A stretch of 64,000 nucleotides of DNA from Siphonodentalium dalli (lineage: Eukaryota; Mollusca; Scaphopoda; Gadilida; Siphonodentaliidae): the NCBI GenBank assembly GCA_032622095.1, contig CP136066.1, positions 144,055,559 to 144,119,558 of the forward strand, read 5' to 3'. The position numbers were made by a program, and so were the translations under genes. The notes beneath the pieces were generated by a model. That model saw only the letters and a list, made by a program, of their open reading frames with translations. It did not search any database and was not told the origin of the DNA. This document shows positions 12,506 to 23,834 of the stretch, piece by piece (the first letter of the stretch is position 1; every line of letters begins with the position of its first letter).

Positions 12506-15500
12506 GTATGTATCCTATATTTGTTACATATATTAAAATACATGCAATTTTTTTTATATTTCGGCTGGAAGTATGAAAAACAATCCCGAAATTACCACAA
12601 TTTCCCCGCCGAATCACCATACAAATTGCCCGACTTTACGTATATAATTTTCCAGAAAATGCCCAAATTTCAAACTTGCAAAATGTCTTGGGAGGGCTAC
12701 AGTCTTCCCAGCCCATGGCACGTACGGATAATTTATAATTATGCAGATGTAAATCATACTACATGTATATTATATAAATATATACGTTAGTAATAACAAC
12801 CCAATTCAATTCCATGTTGTCCTATAATTATGCAATAATGTGTTTACCCATCACATGCAATTGTGACAATTATATTTTGTTCCAAGCATATCTTACATTC
12901 CACAATGTCCTATGTCGCTAAAATAGTATTCAATTCATTCCAGTTCAAAGTGGAAATAAAGCCATAATGCTTAAAATGATATGTGACAACCTGGAAGTTA
13001 AATACATTGTATTTCAGGTACAACGGACAGAAAAGAATGCCTGATATCTTCGCGAGAAGTGAAAATACGAACTTCGATCCCGTTTCCACCATTAGAAGCG
13101 CTATTATATGAAATTCTGCTTTCAACGATACCAATATCTCATTTTCACCAAAAAGGTCACTTGGGAGTTGGGACAACCTGGAAATCAGGTCGCGATGTGT
13201 ATGAGATGTATCAGTTCCACGAGCTCGATGGCCATGTTGGGCTTCATGCATATTGAACACTGAATTTTCCCCGAAGGGGATTTTAGCATATTTTTGCATG
13301 TTATTATTGGGGTCCTCCCGCGTCTGATGGCCACAAAGTCGCTTCCCCATGAATTCATACTAAAAAAACAAATACCCGTATAATTATTTCGTTATATGTA
13401 CAGGAAGATGATGGAATACACAGAGAAGAAAAAATATGCAAGGAAACAGCGTACACAAAATACGACCCCTTTACACAGAACTATTATGATCGACAGGTCG
13501 CCAATTCCGGACCAAAATTTCTCAGCTTACCGATGTGAGTATAAATCGAAATGCCAGTGAACCTGATGAGTATCACTGTCGATGAACGGAAGTAATTATT
13601 TGTACGCATTATTGTAGTACTCTAATTCGATGCGGAGTATAGTATTATACTGTCCATATAATATTATTAAACTGTCGGTACACAACGCCCGGACACCATT
13701 TTTTTTTTTATGAAGTTATATAAATGTATATCACTATACAATACAATGCCATGCATATATTTCAATATTTATTCGTCCTGAACATTTCCCACTAACGACT
13801 AGGACTCACTCTGCCCTTGTATTATCTCTCGGCTGCTTATATTTCTCGAACACACATACAGGTGATAATAGACCATTCTAATGTATACTTTTTATAACTG
13901 ATTGGCGCATCCATTTGGTAAAGACATGGTTAAAGTAAATTTAGACTAACCAAGTTTGTCGGAGAGGAAGTTTTCCTTCCTAACTGGAGTTATAATCCGT
14001 TAACTAAGAACACTCAGTTGATGATGAGTCTGCAAATAGCATGTCTGTCATTTGCAGAATGAGGTCCCCCAGAGTGTCAATTTAGTAATGCTATCCCACA
14101 CAGCGGGCTAGCACCACCAAACTCACCATCTGGAGACCCCATTCTGCTTATGTCTCATCTTCTGGGAAGTATCTATAGTATCAAATTAACATTGTTTTAG
14201 TTACGTTTTCCCTTCTGTGAAGTTTCTATATCCCCTAATTTGCAGAAGATAAAATGCATAATCGAGGTGCCCAATTGGTGAACTGGGGTCTAAGCAGAAT
14301 GAGGTTCCCACAGTGTGAATTTGGTGATGCTAGCCCGCTGTGGACCTCATTCTACAAATGACAGACACGCTATTTCAGGATTGGTTGATGACGAACAAGG
14401 GTTAGCAATAACTTTCCAACTGTTAGAAACTATAAGATTGCCCAATTTCCAACCGATGGCTAATCAGTTAAAAATGTTGACCAAATAAAAAAGAAAGAAA
14501 AATATGCTGCTGTTGGTCTAAAAAAAAACTAACAAATTCCCCACTAATTACTGGTTGGAAAATGATGCCTAAAATCAAACAATGAGAACAATTTAAACCT
14601 ATAATGTGGTGTAAAATTTCCAACTATATATAATGTGTCACACATGATATTTCTAACTGTTGAAAATTTTGACAAATGTCGGGATCGAAGCATCCAACGA
14701 ACATACTGAAATTCCTGTCCCTGGATCGCGAGATCCCGTGGATCAAATGGGAAGGGAAGGGGTTGACACCATCATACATGAATCCAGTACTGGTGTACTG
14801 ACTGACCTCGTAAAATGATCTGCCCTCGGGGCCTATAACATTAACATGCACGCCTTATATAATATCGATCCACTTGACTTAATATTATGCTAACGTTCTT
14901 GGTGGTACAAAATTATAGAACTTCAGTTCATTATCCCCTAGACTTGACTGTTCAAATATACACTCAATGGTCTATAAAGTGTGATTTATTGATTACAAAC
15001 AACTTAAAATGTTCGAACTTACGAGTGTGTACAGAAGGAAAACATGCTCGTCTGCATTATATTGGTTTTATAATCTCCAGATCAGCTATTCTGATTGCCA
15101 ATTTTCTTTCACAGATGGTAACCAAGGAACCTGTGTGAAGAGCGTGTTCCAAAATATTAAATGCAGTGGTCCTATTGTGGAGCAGGCGTGGGTCCAGTTG
15201 GAACATATCGAGGCGCATGCCCCACACCAACAAGTATAAAGCCCCTTGTCATTTGTATACCACGATTCATGATTTTAATTTTGATCCTCTGGAGACAGTG
15301 GGTTCCCATTTATAGTAGATCATGCCATGAATCTCTACTCTAGCTAATGCCTGTAGAGACCATATTCCACCAGTAAAAAAACATGGGCACTTTTTGAAGC
15401 TTTGACAGGGAACCTTATAAAGTCGAAAAAATAACACACGGAATATATTTCTTTGTTATTATCTGTTTCTTAATAGTGTACTTCACTGTAGACGAAGGTC

Positions 15501-18500
15501 CCAACTCGAAATTGCATGATTTTTTCTGTGAGTTTTGTGAGCCGATATCGCAATAAACATTGAATTAATTACCCAGGAGAAATTACATAATTGTTAGCGA
15601 CGCAAAGCAAAATCGCCCACAAAGTCACTTAAATCGTGAAATTTCTATTTGGGACCTCACCTACAGTGAAGTATATTATTATGGTCGACTCGCATATATA
15701 AGAGAATGCATTGGCCTATAAGAAACAGATAATAACAAAGAAATATGTTCCCTGTGTATTTTCGATTTTATAAGGTCCCCTCGCTTCCCTGTATAAACTT
15801 CAAAGGATTTGCACTGGTGGAATTTGATCTGTACGGGCGTTAGCCATAGTAGAGATTCGTGACATGATCAACATTTATAGAGGCGACAACATAAAGAAGT
15901 CTGTCTATCTACCTCCAGATACCTCTGAAACAAATTAACGAACTAATTAATTAATCTTTGGAAAGCTGAATAAACCAGTTCATGTTACCCTTGTTCCTGT
16001 CCCATATTAGCGAGTTTGCGATACCCGTCCGGCGGGAACGGGTACGGGTAAATCTGTGAACATCGTCACGGTCACTTGGGTACTTCCAATGCAGCACATA
16101 AAGCGATAGCGAATTGAAACGGGTAGATTTGTCCCATTGACCGGTAGCCTTTCACTACGATTTTCTCACTCAAAGGTCCATGAATTCCATTACATTATAG
16201 TCAGCTATGCGTTAACCTATTTATTGAAAGATTTCATGGGCAAATATTATTGATAAAGTTGTCATTTTAACCCAGGATTTGTGTTCAAATTCTCGAGGCG
16301 GCTTCTAGCGCTTAGATAAATACGGAAGGCCGATTTTTTTCAATAACAACTCTGTTCACTGCATTAATGACAGGTTGTGATTAATAGAGTGAGTAGATGA
16401 TGCTATAGACGCAGTCTCGGCCCATTACAGGGACATGGCTATATCAAATTCACAAGTTTGCGCGTAATTCCATTTGCACGCCCTCCCCTTGGCTGGCATC
16501 AAGCTTTCCAATTGTTGGGACATTTTGAGACCTGACACCCCCCCCCCCCAAAGCTTGAACAATTTCCAACTGTTTCTGACAGCCATTTCAGTCCAAATTG
16601 TGTTACCAAAAATAGGGAAAATGCAAATGTTGGTCTAAAAACTACAAATTCTCCAGTGATAAATTGTTCGAAAATCAAACTACGAAAACAATTTCAACCT
16701 ATTGTTTGTGTGAAATTATCGTATGTAGGTGGGGACTGATTTCAATATATATTTACTATCTGAACGGACATGGCACATTTGAACCAAAATACTGGTGTAT
16801 ACTGTAGTGGGGATAATATAGGTCGCCAAAGACACGAAATACCTATGTATACTCTACATAATCTAAGCATAAGCAGAGCGAGTTTCAGCTGTTTTCTGTG
16901 TTTCGCACAGAGTGAAGCAAACGCTCTTTATTCAATCCGTATAATAAACAGACTACATTTGACACCTTTTTGTTACCAAGTTAAACATTTCAACATACCT
17001 CCGGGTTTAGATCCCGACAACAATCCCAATTCTTGGGATAAATATTCCCTTGCCCCGACGGGCCGACCCTTCGATCTGTTAAAAGATTCCAAACAATTAA
17101 GGTTTACTTAAAGCTACTCAAACCGATCAGACGGTCCCATATCATAACGTTACAACAAGAACATTTCTTCAAAATACGCTTTTGTTATCAGAATCGACTA
17201 ATTACAACAAAATAATGCTAACTGCTGTCAACTATAGTATAAAATTTTGGCCGCATTACCACTTGATTTTAGAGTTAAGCATCTTTATCCGCAATTTTAT
17301 CCGAGACCGTCGGTTTTATGACTCTTTTCTGGGCCACAAATAATGACACAATTCAAGAAATAACAAACTTCAAAAATTGATATCTGATCACTCACTCTGC
17401 GCTTTTGATGGTGGGTTCCTCGATTCGAATCAAATATTTTGTTTTACCCCCGAAGCCAAAAAAAATAGTAATTTGGGAGCGTTAATTCGGATTATGCATC
17501 TTTAGTATGGCTAAATATTCCCCAACTAAAAGAAGGGACAAATGCGGTATTATATCAAACTGAAAGTACATGTAGGACAATATTAGACCCTTGGTCTAAA
17601 ACAATACATTTTACACCGAATATTGGTTGGACATTTTAACTATATATAACGTAATTGTATATTTGAGCTATCATAATCTATTTTCTAAGTTTAAACATTC
17701 CAACTGATTTATTGTCAACACTCGATAGGTCTATGACTTGTAGAATCCAATTGTTGAAAATGTTACCAATATGAGTGAAAGAAAAGCAACACCTCTTCCA
17801 ACTGCCACCTAGCTCGTCCTTGATGAAAGCAACTGTTTATCCTGGGACTCATCTAATCAAAATACAAATTTCAAACAACCCATAACGCTAAGTATAACAT
17901 CGGCCAATAACGCGAATAACAATCTATATCATAATATCTTTTTTGTTGCAGTTGGCTCACCATACATTACCAGTCGGTGTGATGAATTCTACCGGTAAAA
18001 CAGTTTGCGATTTCAAAACGTGTACCGGTACGGGTAGCTACCCGTACGCGTACCCGTACCCGTACCGGTTTGAAATCGCAAACTCGCTATTAATAAATGC
18101 ATTCCCATTATGTGAGGCAGTGAAGCTGTCAGTGATCCCACTTGAAAGATTGACCGAAAGTACAATTTTTAAAGTGATATACTCAGTTTGATTATCTGTG
18201 ATTGATCTAAACTGGTCATGCATGCATATGGCATATATACAGTAAAACTATTTGAAAATCCACGTTGTATAAAATTAGTTTTCTTTTGGTAGAAATCGAC
18301 AAGGACAAGGGCGAGCAGGTAGCTCATGGCGACATGTCTCAACTACGACAAGTATGCTTGGTGGACACATTGCGTTCATTGAAGGTATGGAATAAAATTT
18401 TAATGGTCTGGGAATTTTTTATTTTTTTATTTATTATATTAACAAAATAAAAAAATAAATTCCCAGACCCCTTTGAACCAAGCCAGAGGCTGATCGTTTG

Positions 18501-21500
18501 GCGAATGTTTAACACATACTTCAATATATTACCAACGTCCACAAACAAGGGAAGCAATTCAGAACTGAATATATTGAGAATGAACATATATTGAATATAC
18601 AAAATATTTCAGAGCCAATAGAGGATAGAGGTCCCCAACTCACATTGGAGGGTGAGGTGTCCAATTTAGAATTCCCAACTGCACCTTAACACATCCATGA
18701 CTGAAGCTCCCTGAAATTTTGCGAAAACCCTGTGCCAATGCATTCTCTTATATATGCAAGTTTCCCATAGGGAGCCTCGCATCTATAAGATAACACATTG
18801 GTCTAATAATATTTACCTTGTCTTAAAAGCCAGTGCATTCTCTTATATATGCGAGGCTCACTATGGGAGACTTAATTGCGTGTATAAGAGAATGCACTGG
18901 CATGAATGTTAATGATGCACCCGTGCATCTCGCATCATGAAATGGTTAATTGAACAGGACCTAAATTTCCAAGCCCACATACCCTCCATTAGGTTGGAGT
19001 TTTCCAACTGGTACCTAAAGCTTTAAATGTTTTGGATATTTCCAACACCTCCCCTCAACATGCTCTCCTGTAGCCATGTCCTCATATTTCATCCCACCTA
19101 GTTTTTTCCCTATATTGGGTTATCTGTTCCATAGCTGTACAGGCATCAAATTTTAAGGGGGTGGGGCCTGAGACTTTTTGCCCAAATCTTTTTTTACATG
19201 AAAAACTCATGGTTGTAACACAGTTTTTGTACAGAATGTCGTGTATATACACAAAAATATAGCAAAATAGATTCAAATTAACCTTAAATATGTATAATTC
19301 GGGCAGAAATGTGAAAAATACTGTAATTTCCTCCTGATATACCTGTAACATTCATAATGCCCGAAAATTGCCTGAATTTCACTGAAAATATCTCCAATTT
19401 GCCTGAATTTTTAGCTTTCAAAACGCTAGGGGGGCAACACTCCCAGCTCCCCTGGTCCGCACAGCTATGATACGTTTTGAAGTTATCACCGTAAGCCGGC
19501 TTACAGAGAACCAAAGGCTGATATGCACCTGACTTCCAACTATAGGCTGTACTTTCGGTATAGATGAACTATTATAAATGAATAGCGGCTATACAGTAAT
19601 GCCCTAAATAATTTACTCCTTAATCATAGCAGAATTATGGGTAATTTTTCATGATTTAGTTGGAAACATGGCTTGTTGCCATTCATCGGAAAGCTCTCAC
19701 TGAGAGCTTTCCGATGAATGGCAACAAGCCATATTTCTGACTAAATCATGAAAAATTACCCAAAATTCTGCTGTGGTTAAGGAGTCGATTATTTAGGGAT
19801 TAATGTACATTTGTATTTCAGGTTCAGTCAAAGAAACTGATAATAACTACTTCCCACTGCATTATCGGGACAGACCGAAAGAGATCTACACCTACGTGCC
19901 ACCAAGATTAATGCAGAACAATATGGCAGTGCCGACCACCGAAATCCGGGGCGCAGAACCCCCACCCAAACCGAAAATCAACAGATACCATACAACATAC
20001 AATGCTCATGCCAAGCAGGGATTCAGATACTGGTACCATCAACAAAAACCATTAGATCGTAAGTATTTAAAAAATTAAGATGATAGCTTCGAGTATATGA
20101 GGCTAAATGTACCAGTTGAAGTTTATATATAAATCTAATCTTGATGCTATCCCACACGGTGGGCTAGCATCACCAAAGTCTTGTATCGTGTCTGTCATTT
20201 GCAAAATGAGGTCCACAGAGGGTGAATTTAGTGACGTTATCCCGCACAGTGGGCTAGCAACACCAAATTCATCTGCTGGGATTCCCAGTCTGGGAACCTC
20301 ATTCTGCTGAGGCCTCAACTGCTATGGGAGACCTAGGATCAGATTGCCCCAGGTGAAGTCTGTGATGTTCACCCATTAGTCGACTTGATTATGAAAATTA
20401 GGGGATATATTAACTGAACAGAAGGGAAAAAGTAACTAAAACAATGTTAATTTGAGACTTACTATAGATACTTCCCAGAAACCTAAGCAGAATGAGGTCC
20501 ACAAAGGGTGGATTTGGTGATGCTTGCCCACTATGCTGGGGACCTAATTCTGCAAATGACAGACACACTAATTCAAGTTCAAGGCTTGGGTTCATACACT
20601 ATGATCATGATCAAATTCAAGGACTTTTCAAGGATTCCACAAACATATCCCAGGACCTCACTCAACATAATATGCAATAAAATTGTCACACATTTTCATT
20701 CTTCGTTTACATCAATGACTTTCATTGAATTAATATATACAGACAATTGAATTTTGCAACTTAACTTTATACACAGCAGTGTATCAAGCAATATATATGT
20801 TGTGTAAGCATTTTTAATTAATGTTCACAAAAATTATTCATTAACCGTAAAAAAAACATTTTCATACAATTGTCAATCTTAGTAAACTGCTTGAAAAGTG
20901 CTTGAATAATAGAAATGAGACGTTTATCTTTTATACATAGCTGTTTAGTTTGAGTTAGCATTACTAAATTCACCCTCTTGGGACCTCATTCTGCTTAGGC
21001 CCCATCTTCTCTGGAAAGTTTCTTTATTATAAAATTTCTATAGAAACTTCTTCACATAGATTCTATTTCTTTTTCAGTTTAGTTTCTCTATATCCCCAAA
21101 TTGGCAGACGACACATTGCATACTCAAGGTTCCCACTGGGTGTACATCACAATATTCAATATTTTGTAACTTCAACCTGAGTTTATGTCTCCCATAGCAG
21201 ATGAGGCCTAAGAAGAATTGGGTCCCAGAGGGTGAATTTGGTTATTCCAGCCCGCTATGCGGGATAGCATCCCTAAATTCACCCTATGGGGACCTCATTC
21301 TGCAAATGACAGGCACACTAAACTCAGACTTGTTTAGCCATGTATGGAAGTTAAACCTCCCATTGCATTCAAGAACTGTTCAAGGACCCTACTAATAAAA
21401 AAAACAGTTTTTTCAAGGGTTTCCTGGCCTGGAAAAATTGAGGTCAAATTTAAGCACTTTCAAGCATCCGTATGAACCATGCGTTCACACTTAGTAATAG

Positions 21501-23185
21501 TAATGTTAGTCATAATAATTTTCATTGATCGATTTTATAAGATTGGCCATCTTACTATGTATAATAGATTGGATATAATGCTCTAATTTAATGTGGCAGG
21601 TAGACTAACAAGTTTAGGTTTTCTCACATCTTAATAATATTAAATGTTATTCCTCTTCTAACTTAGTAATATATTGAGTTGGGTATGCCTTGTAAATATA
21701 TAGACATCAAAATTAGAAAAAAATAGACAAATTATGTCCTACAGGGATAGGGCAATTACATGAATCAATTAACATAATAATACTTTTAACGATGGTCTAT
21801 CTCTTTGTAAACATGTGTTATATAGTTGCCTGGCTATAAAATATTAGATATGAGTCGAAGACCCCTGTCTGGAAATGCTTTTGTCGATTAATATTGATTA
21901 TATTTCGAATATTTTCTGGTCTAAAACGTGTGGTTGTTTAGCTAACGAACAATAGTGCTTACTCTTAACATAGACAAGAAATTTTATTGTGTAATTTTGT
22001 CACAAATAAACATTAATTAAACTCATTATCACATATAACTTTGTAATACAAATATGTAATACAACAATACAAACAATCAATCTGGGACATTTGACATTCG
22101 GTGCATAGCTATGGGAACACCCTAATGATCCCCATCACTATATGGTATCGCCAGAATGGTCTGTTCTAAAAATAAAAAAATAAAGTGTCCCACTTAATCA
22201 TCTCATTTTGTAATAAAATATTTAAAAAAAAATCAATATTAATTGATAGATGCGTTTCCGGACATGGGTCTTCAATTCATATTTATTATTTTATACCCAC
22301 GAAACTACATAAAAATTGTTATATGAAGAGATAATCCATCTTTAAATTTGATGATTACAAACACAATACAAAAACTTTTTGAAAAGTAATAAAATAAAAG
22401 TAATCAGTGCTTTTTAAATACACAATGATGGTTACCTTGAAATGAATTGATGAAGAAAGCCATAATTTGTATTGTCATAGTGGTCATAGATTTAATCTGA
22501 ACTTTCGAAAAATAATCTAAAATACTTCTAATATGTAATCAATAAGTAACCGAAAATAATCTCCAATTTTCAAAATATTTCATTACAAATACTTTTGTCC
22601 TTTAAATTCATGATTACAAATTAGATACAAATACTTCAAGATTTATAATCATGACAAATACATGTACCAGTACATTACAAATACAGATTTATATCTTCGA
22701 AATGCTTTCATTATGTTTTTTATCCATGTTGTACTGTAATGTAATGTAATTGATAATGTTAATTAACACTTCCATGACTGGAGCTTCCTGAAATTTTGCT
22801 AAAATGCTTTGCCAATGCATTCTCTTATATATGCGAGTATAGGGAGACTCACATATTTAAGAGAATACATTGGCCTAACAATATGTACATTGACCTTGTA
22901 AGCAGTGCATTCTCTTATATATGCGAGGCTCCATATGGGAGACTCGCATAAATAAGAGAATGCACTGGCACAGATCTTTAATGCTGCACCAGCGCAGCTC
23001 CCGTGATGAAAGGGTTAAACAAAATAGTCAGAACAGTATGTGTGACTTTAAGATGGTTCAGTGATTAAATTTACATAAAACATTGCATAAATACATATAT
23101 ATATATATGTATCACAGGTCGTCGTTTGAAATGTTGTGGATGCTGTTGTCCATGCAACTGTCACATGACTTGCAAATCATGCTAG
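12227..23185 (+). CDS. Five-exon gene for an unrecognised Tyr/Pro-rich protein with a Cys-rich tail
   Basis: Joining exons 12227-12505, 13404-13534, 18293-18384, 19822-20058 and 23118-23185 gives one open frame of 268 codons plus TAG. All four introns have GT/AG borders (donors GTATGT, GTGAGT, GTATGG, GTAAGT), and the phases (0, 2, 1, 1) fit at every junction, which is unlikely by chance. The protein is basic and rich in Tyr, Pro and Asn, with no signal peptide or membrane segment. It ends in a Cys-rich stretch (CCGCCCPCNC). The repeated short aromatic motifs (YPYKFNTYEKWGYDRG, KYDPFTQNYYDRQ, GFRYWYHQQKP) resemble proteins that decorate ciliary or sperm microtubules. A block with PPRL...RG...PPKPK...NRY faintly recalls SMRP1/SPMIP6, but that is from memory and unverified. 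ATTAAA at 23428-23433 is a possible poly(A) signal. Extra exons cannot be excluded. Confidence 0.6.
13404..13534 (+). CDS. Coding exon 2 of the unknown gene
   Basis: Acceptor TTATATGTACAG and donor CCGAT|GTGAGT. In the frame set by exon 1 it encodes 43 residues including KETAYTKYDPFTQNYYDRQ and GPKFLSLP, leaving AT (phase 2). A second frame, also open through the exon, contains ATGATGGAATACACAG. I prefer the first frame because it joins exon 1 and exon 3 in phase and shares their Tyr-rich style. Confidence 0.65.
14040..14370. repeat. Family B hairpin repeat (GCAGAATGAGGTCC...GGACCTCATTCTGC) in intron 2
   Basis: Contains the family's marker blocks in both orientations: CTGTCATTTGCAGAATGAGG at 14046 and GACCTCATTCTACAAATGAC at about 14343, with the TGCTATCCCACACAGCGGGCTAGC core between. 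The intervening AAATTAACATTGTTTTAG...CCCTAATTTGCAGAAGATAA spacer is shared with copies at 20.1-21.3, 28.8-29.8 and 34.6-36.2 kb. Confidence 0.75.
14400..14720. repeat. Dispersed TTGGAAATTTCCAAC-family copy in intron 2
   Basis: Degraded copy with AACTTTCCAACTGTTAGAAA, GTTAAAAATGTTGACCAAAT and repeated TTTCCAACT blocks, related to the 245-bp tandem repeat at 7.1-7.7 kb. It lies inside the second intron of the plus-strand gene. Confidence 0.5.
15308..15870. repeat. Long-TIR MITE, family A (copy 2), in intron 2
   Basis: Left end AGATCATGCCATGAATCTCT and right end AGAGATTCGTGACATGATCA are inverted, as are GACCATATTCCACCAGTAAA against TGCACTGGTGGAATTTGATC. The right half contains about 25 bp (15690-15720) matching the GCATATATAAGAGAATGCA core of the TTAA-flanked MITE family, so this copy is a recombinant or carries a degraded insertion. 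Confidence 0.85.
16500..16715. repeat. Dispersed TTGGAAATTTCCAAC-family copy in intron 2
   Basis: Contains AAGCTTTCCAATTGTTGGGA, a C-rich run, AATTTCCAACTGTTTCTGAC and CAGTCCAAATTGTGTTACCA, the same order of blocks as at 7.6-7.75 kb. Confidence 0.55.
18003..18084. repeat. Palindrome built from ACCCGT/ACGGGT repeats
   Basis: Outer arms GTTTGCGATTTCAAAACG and TTTGAAATCGCAAAC flank a core of ACCGGTACGGGTAGC facing GTACCCGTACCCGTACCGGT. A diverged half-palindrome with the same GCGAGTTTGCGATACCCG edge lies at about 16012-16050. Both are inside intron 2 of the plus-strand gene. Confidence 0.75.
18293..18384 (+). CDS. Coding exon 3 of the unknown gene
   Basis: Acceptor TTTTCTTTTGGTAG and donor TTGAAG|GTATGG bound 92 nt. 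In the phase required by exon 2 (needing 1 nt) it reads 30 codons ending STTTSMLGGHIAFIE and leaves one G. That G joins exon 4 to give GGT. A second frame is also open (EIDKDKGEQVAHGDMSQLRQ) but does not fit the phases on either side. Confidence is moderate because the exon is short. Confidence 0.5.
18690..18945. mobile_element. piggyBac-type MITE (TTAA-flanked), family C copy 1
   Basis: Flanked by TTAA at 18686-18689 and 18946-18949. The ends are diverged copies of CCCTTCCATGACTG and TCATGAAAGGG. The interior holds two palindromes of the form GCATTCTCTTATATATGCGA...AAGAGAATGC. No coding capacity; mobilisation would depend on a piggyBac transposase in trans. It lies in intron 3 of the plus-strand gene. 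Confidence 0.75.
18960..19060. repeat. Dispersed TTGGAAATTTCCAAC-family fragment
   Basis: AAATTTCCAAGCCCACATAC, TTAGGTTGGAGTTTTCCAAC and GATATTTCCAACACCTCCCC repeat the block order of the 7.1-7.7 kb tandem repeat. Confidence 0.5.
19593..19807. mobile_element. Palindromic MITE, family D copy 1, abutting exon 4
   Basis: About 215 bp, almost wholly self-complementary: CAGTAATGCCCTAAATAAT at one end and ATTATTTAGGGATTAATG at the other, with a GAAAGCTCTCACTGAGAGCTTTC centre. It ends only about 14 bases before the first base of exon 4, so any branch point for that acceptor lies in or beside the element. Copies 2 and 3 are at 26619-26767 and 49013-49219. Confidence 0.85.
19822..20058 (+). CDS. Coding exon 4 of the unknown gene
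   Basis: The strongest coding exon of this gene: 237 nt, acceptor TTTGTATTTCAG, donor GATC|GTAAGT. It encodes about 78 residues including NNYFPLHYRDRPKEIYTYVP, RLMQNNMAVPTTEIRGAEPP and INRYHTTYNAHAKQGFRYWY. It enters and leaves in phase 1. The frame shows strong codon-position bias and has no near relatives among the surrounding repeats. Confidence 0.75.
20130..21320. repeat. Cluster of family B hairpin repeats in intron 4
   Basis: Marker blocks recur at about 20150-20320, 20489-20570, 20955-21000 and 21195-21310 in both orientations: GATGCTATCCCACACGGTGG, AGAATGAGGTCCACA, GGGACCTCATTCTGC. The shared spacer (CATTAGTCGACTTGATTATG ... GGGGATAT) is also present. ORFs here are repeat-derived. 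Confidence 0.75.
21321..22762. other. Intron 4 sequence, no feature recognised
   Basis: AT-rich intronic DNA with scattered poly-A and TA-rich tracts. No exon-like ORF and no repeat block recognised from elsewhere in the window. Confidence 0.4.
22767..23014. mobile_element. piggyBac-type MITE (TTAA-flanked), family C copy 2
   Basis: TTAA at 22763-22766 and 23015-23018. Left end CACTTCCATGACTGGAGC, right end GTGATGAAAGGG. Two internal palindromes with GCATTCTCTTATATATGCGA. It ends about 100 bases before the last coding exon of the plus-strand gene. Confidence 0.85.
23118..23185 (+). CDS. Last coding exon of the unknown gene (Cys-rich tail)
   Basis: Acceptor ATGTATCACAG, preceded by a TA-rich run. 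The leading GT completes CGT with the single C left by exon 4. It then reads RRLKCCGCCCPCNCHMTCK and SC before TAG at 23183-23185. Nine Cys in 21 residues could bind metal or be palmitoylated; neither is shown. ATTAAA at 23428-23433 may be the poly(A) signal. Confidence 0.5.
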
Positions 23186-23834
23186 AGGATCAACATAATT
23201 GGTAATCGATTGCTCACTAATGCTTGGCTTTCTTACTTCTGCGGGTTTCTCTCTCCGCAGTTTTTATAGTCTCTGGACCAGCTCTGGACTACAAATAATG
23301 AAGCTTCATGGGTTTTTGAGACAGTGCAAATTTTTTTTTGGATTGGGTGGTATTCGAACACTGGCCCGTGATGACGAGCAGGCCTTGCAACTTAACGTCC
23401 GATGTCAATAACACACGGTCCCAAAAAATTAAACTCAAATGGCTGCTGTATTCAGATGTATTCACAAGGACACTATATGCACATTTTAAGGTCTGTGTTA
23501 GATATATGGTAGATATTTGGTACAAATGATTGCCATGTCACATGACAGGTATACATAACATGCAGCTGTGCTAAATATCTACCATATAAATAATGAATCA
23601 AAGACATGAGTTAAAAGAAAATTTGGTCCCCAAAAATTGATTTTCTTTCTATTTATTTACACAATAAGACTGGTAGACAACAAATGTTACCATTTTAGAA
23701 CACTGATCCTTGTGTTGCTTTATACATTATTCTGCATGTGTATGTGTTTCTCACAAGTTTTAGGGGATTCGAAGATAAAACAAATGATATTTCAGTTTCA
23801 TAAAGAATTTATTTAGGGACCATATATTTAACAA

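Noticed and set aside
12910-13350. 146-codon minus-strand ORF and its plus-strand partner at 13059
   Set aside because: It lies inside intron 1 of the better-supported plus-strand gene, has no recognisable domain, and the translation shows no coherent motif or flanking splice sites.
23330-23420. tRNA-like motif GGTATTCGAACACTGG
   Set aside because: It resembles a tRNA T-loop box on one strand, but I could not fold a cloverleaf or find the A box at the right spacing; at most a tRNA-derived SINE relic.
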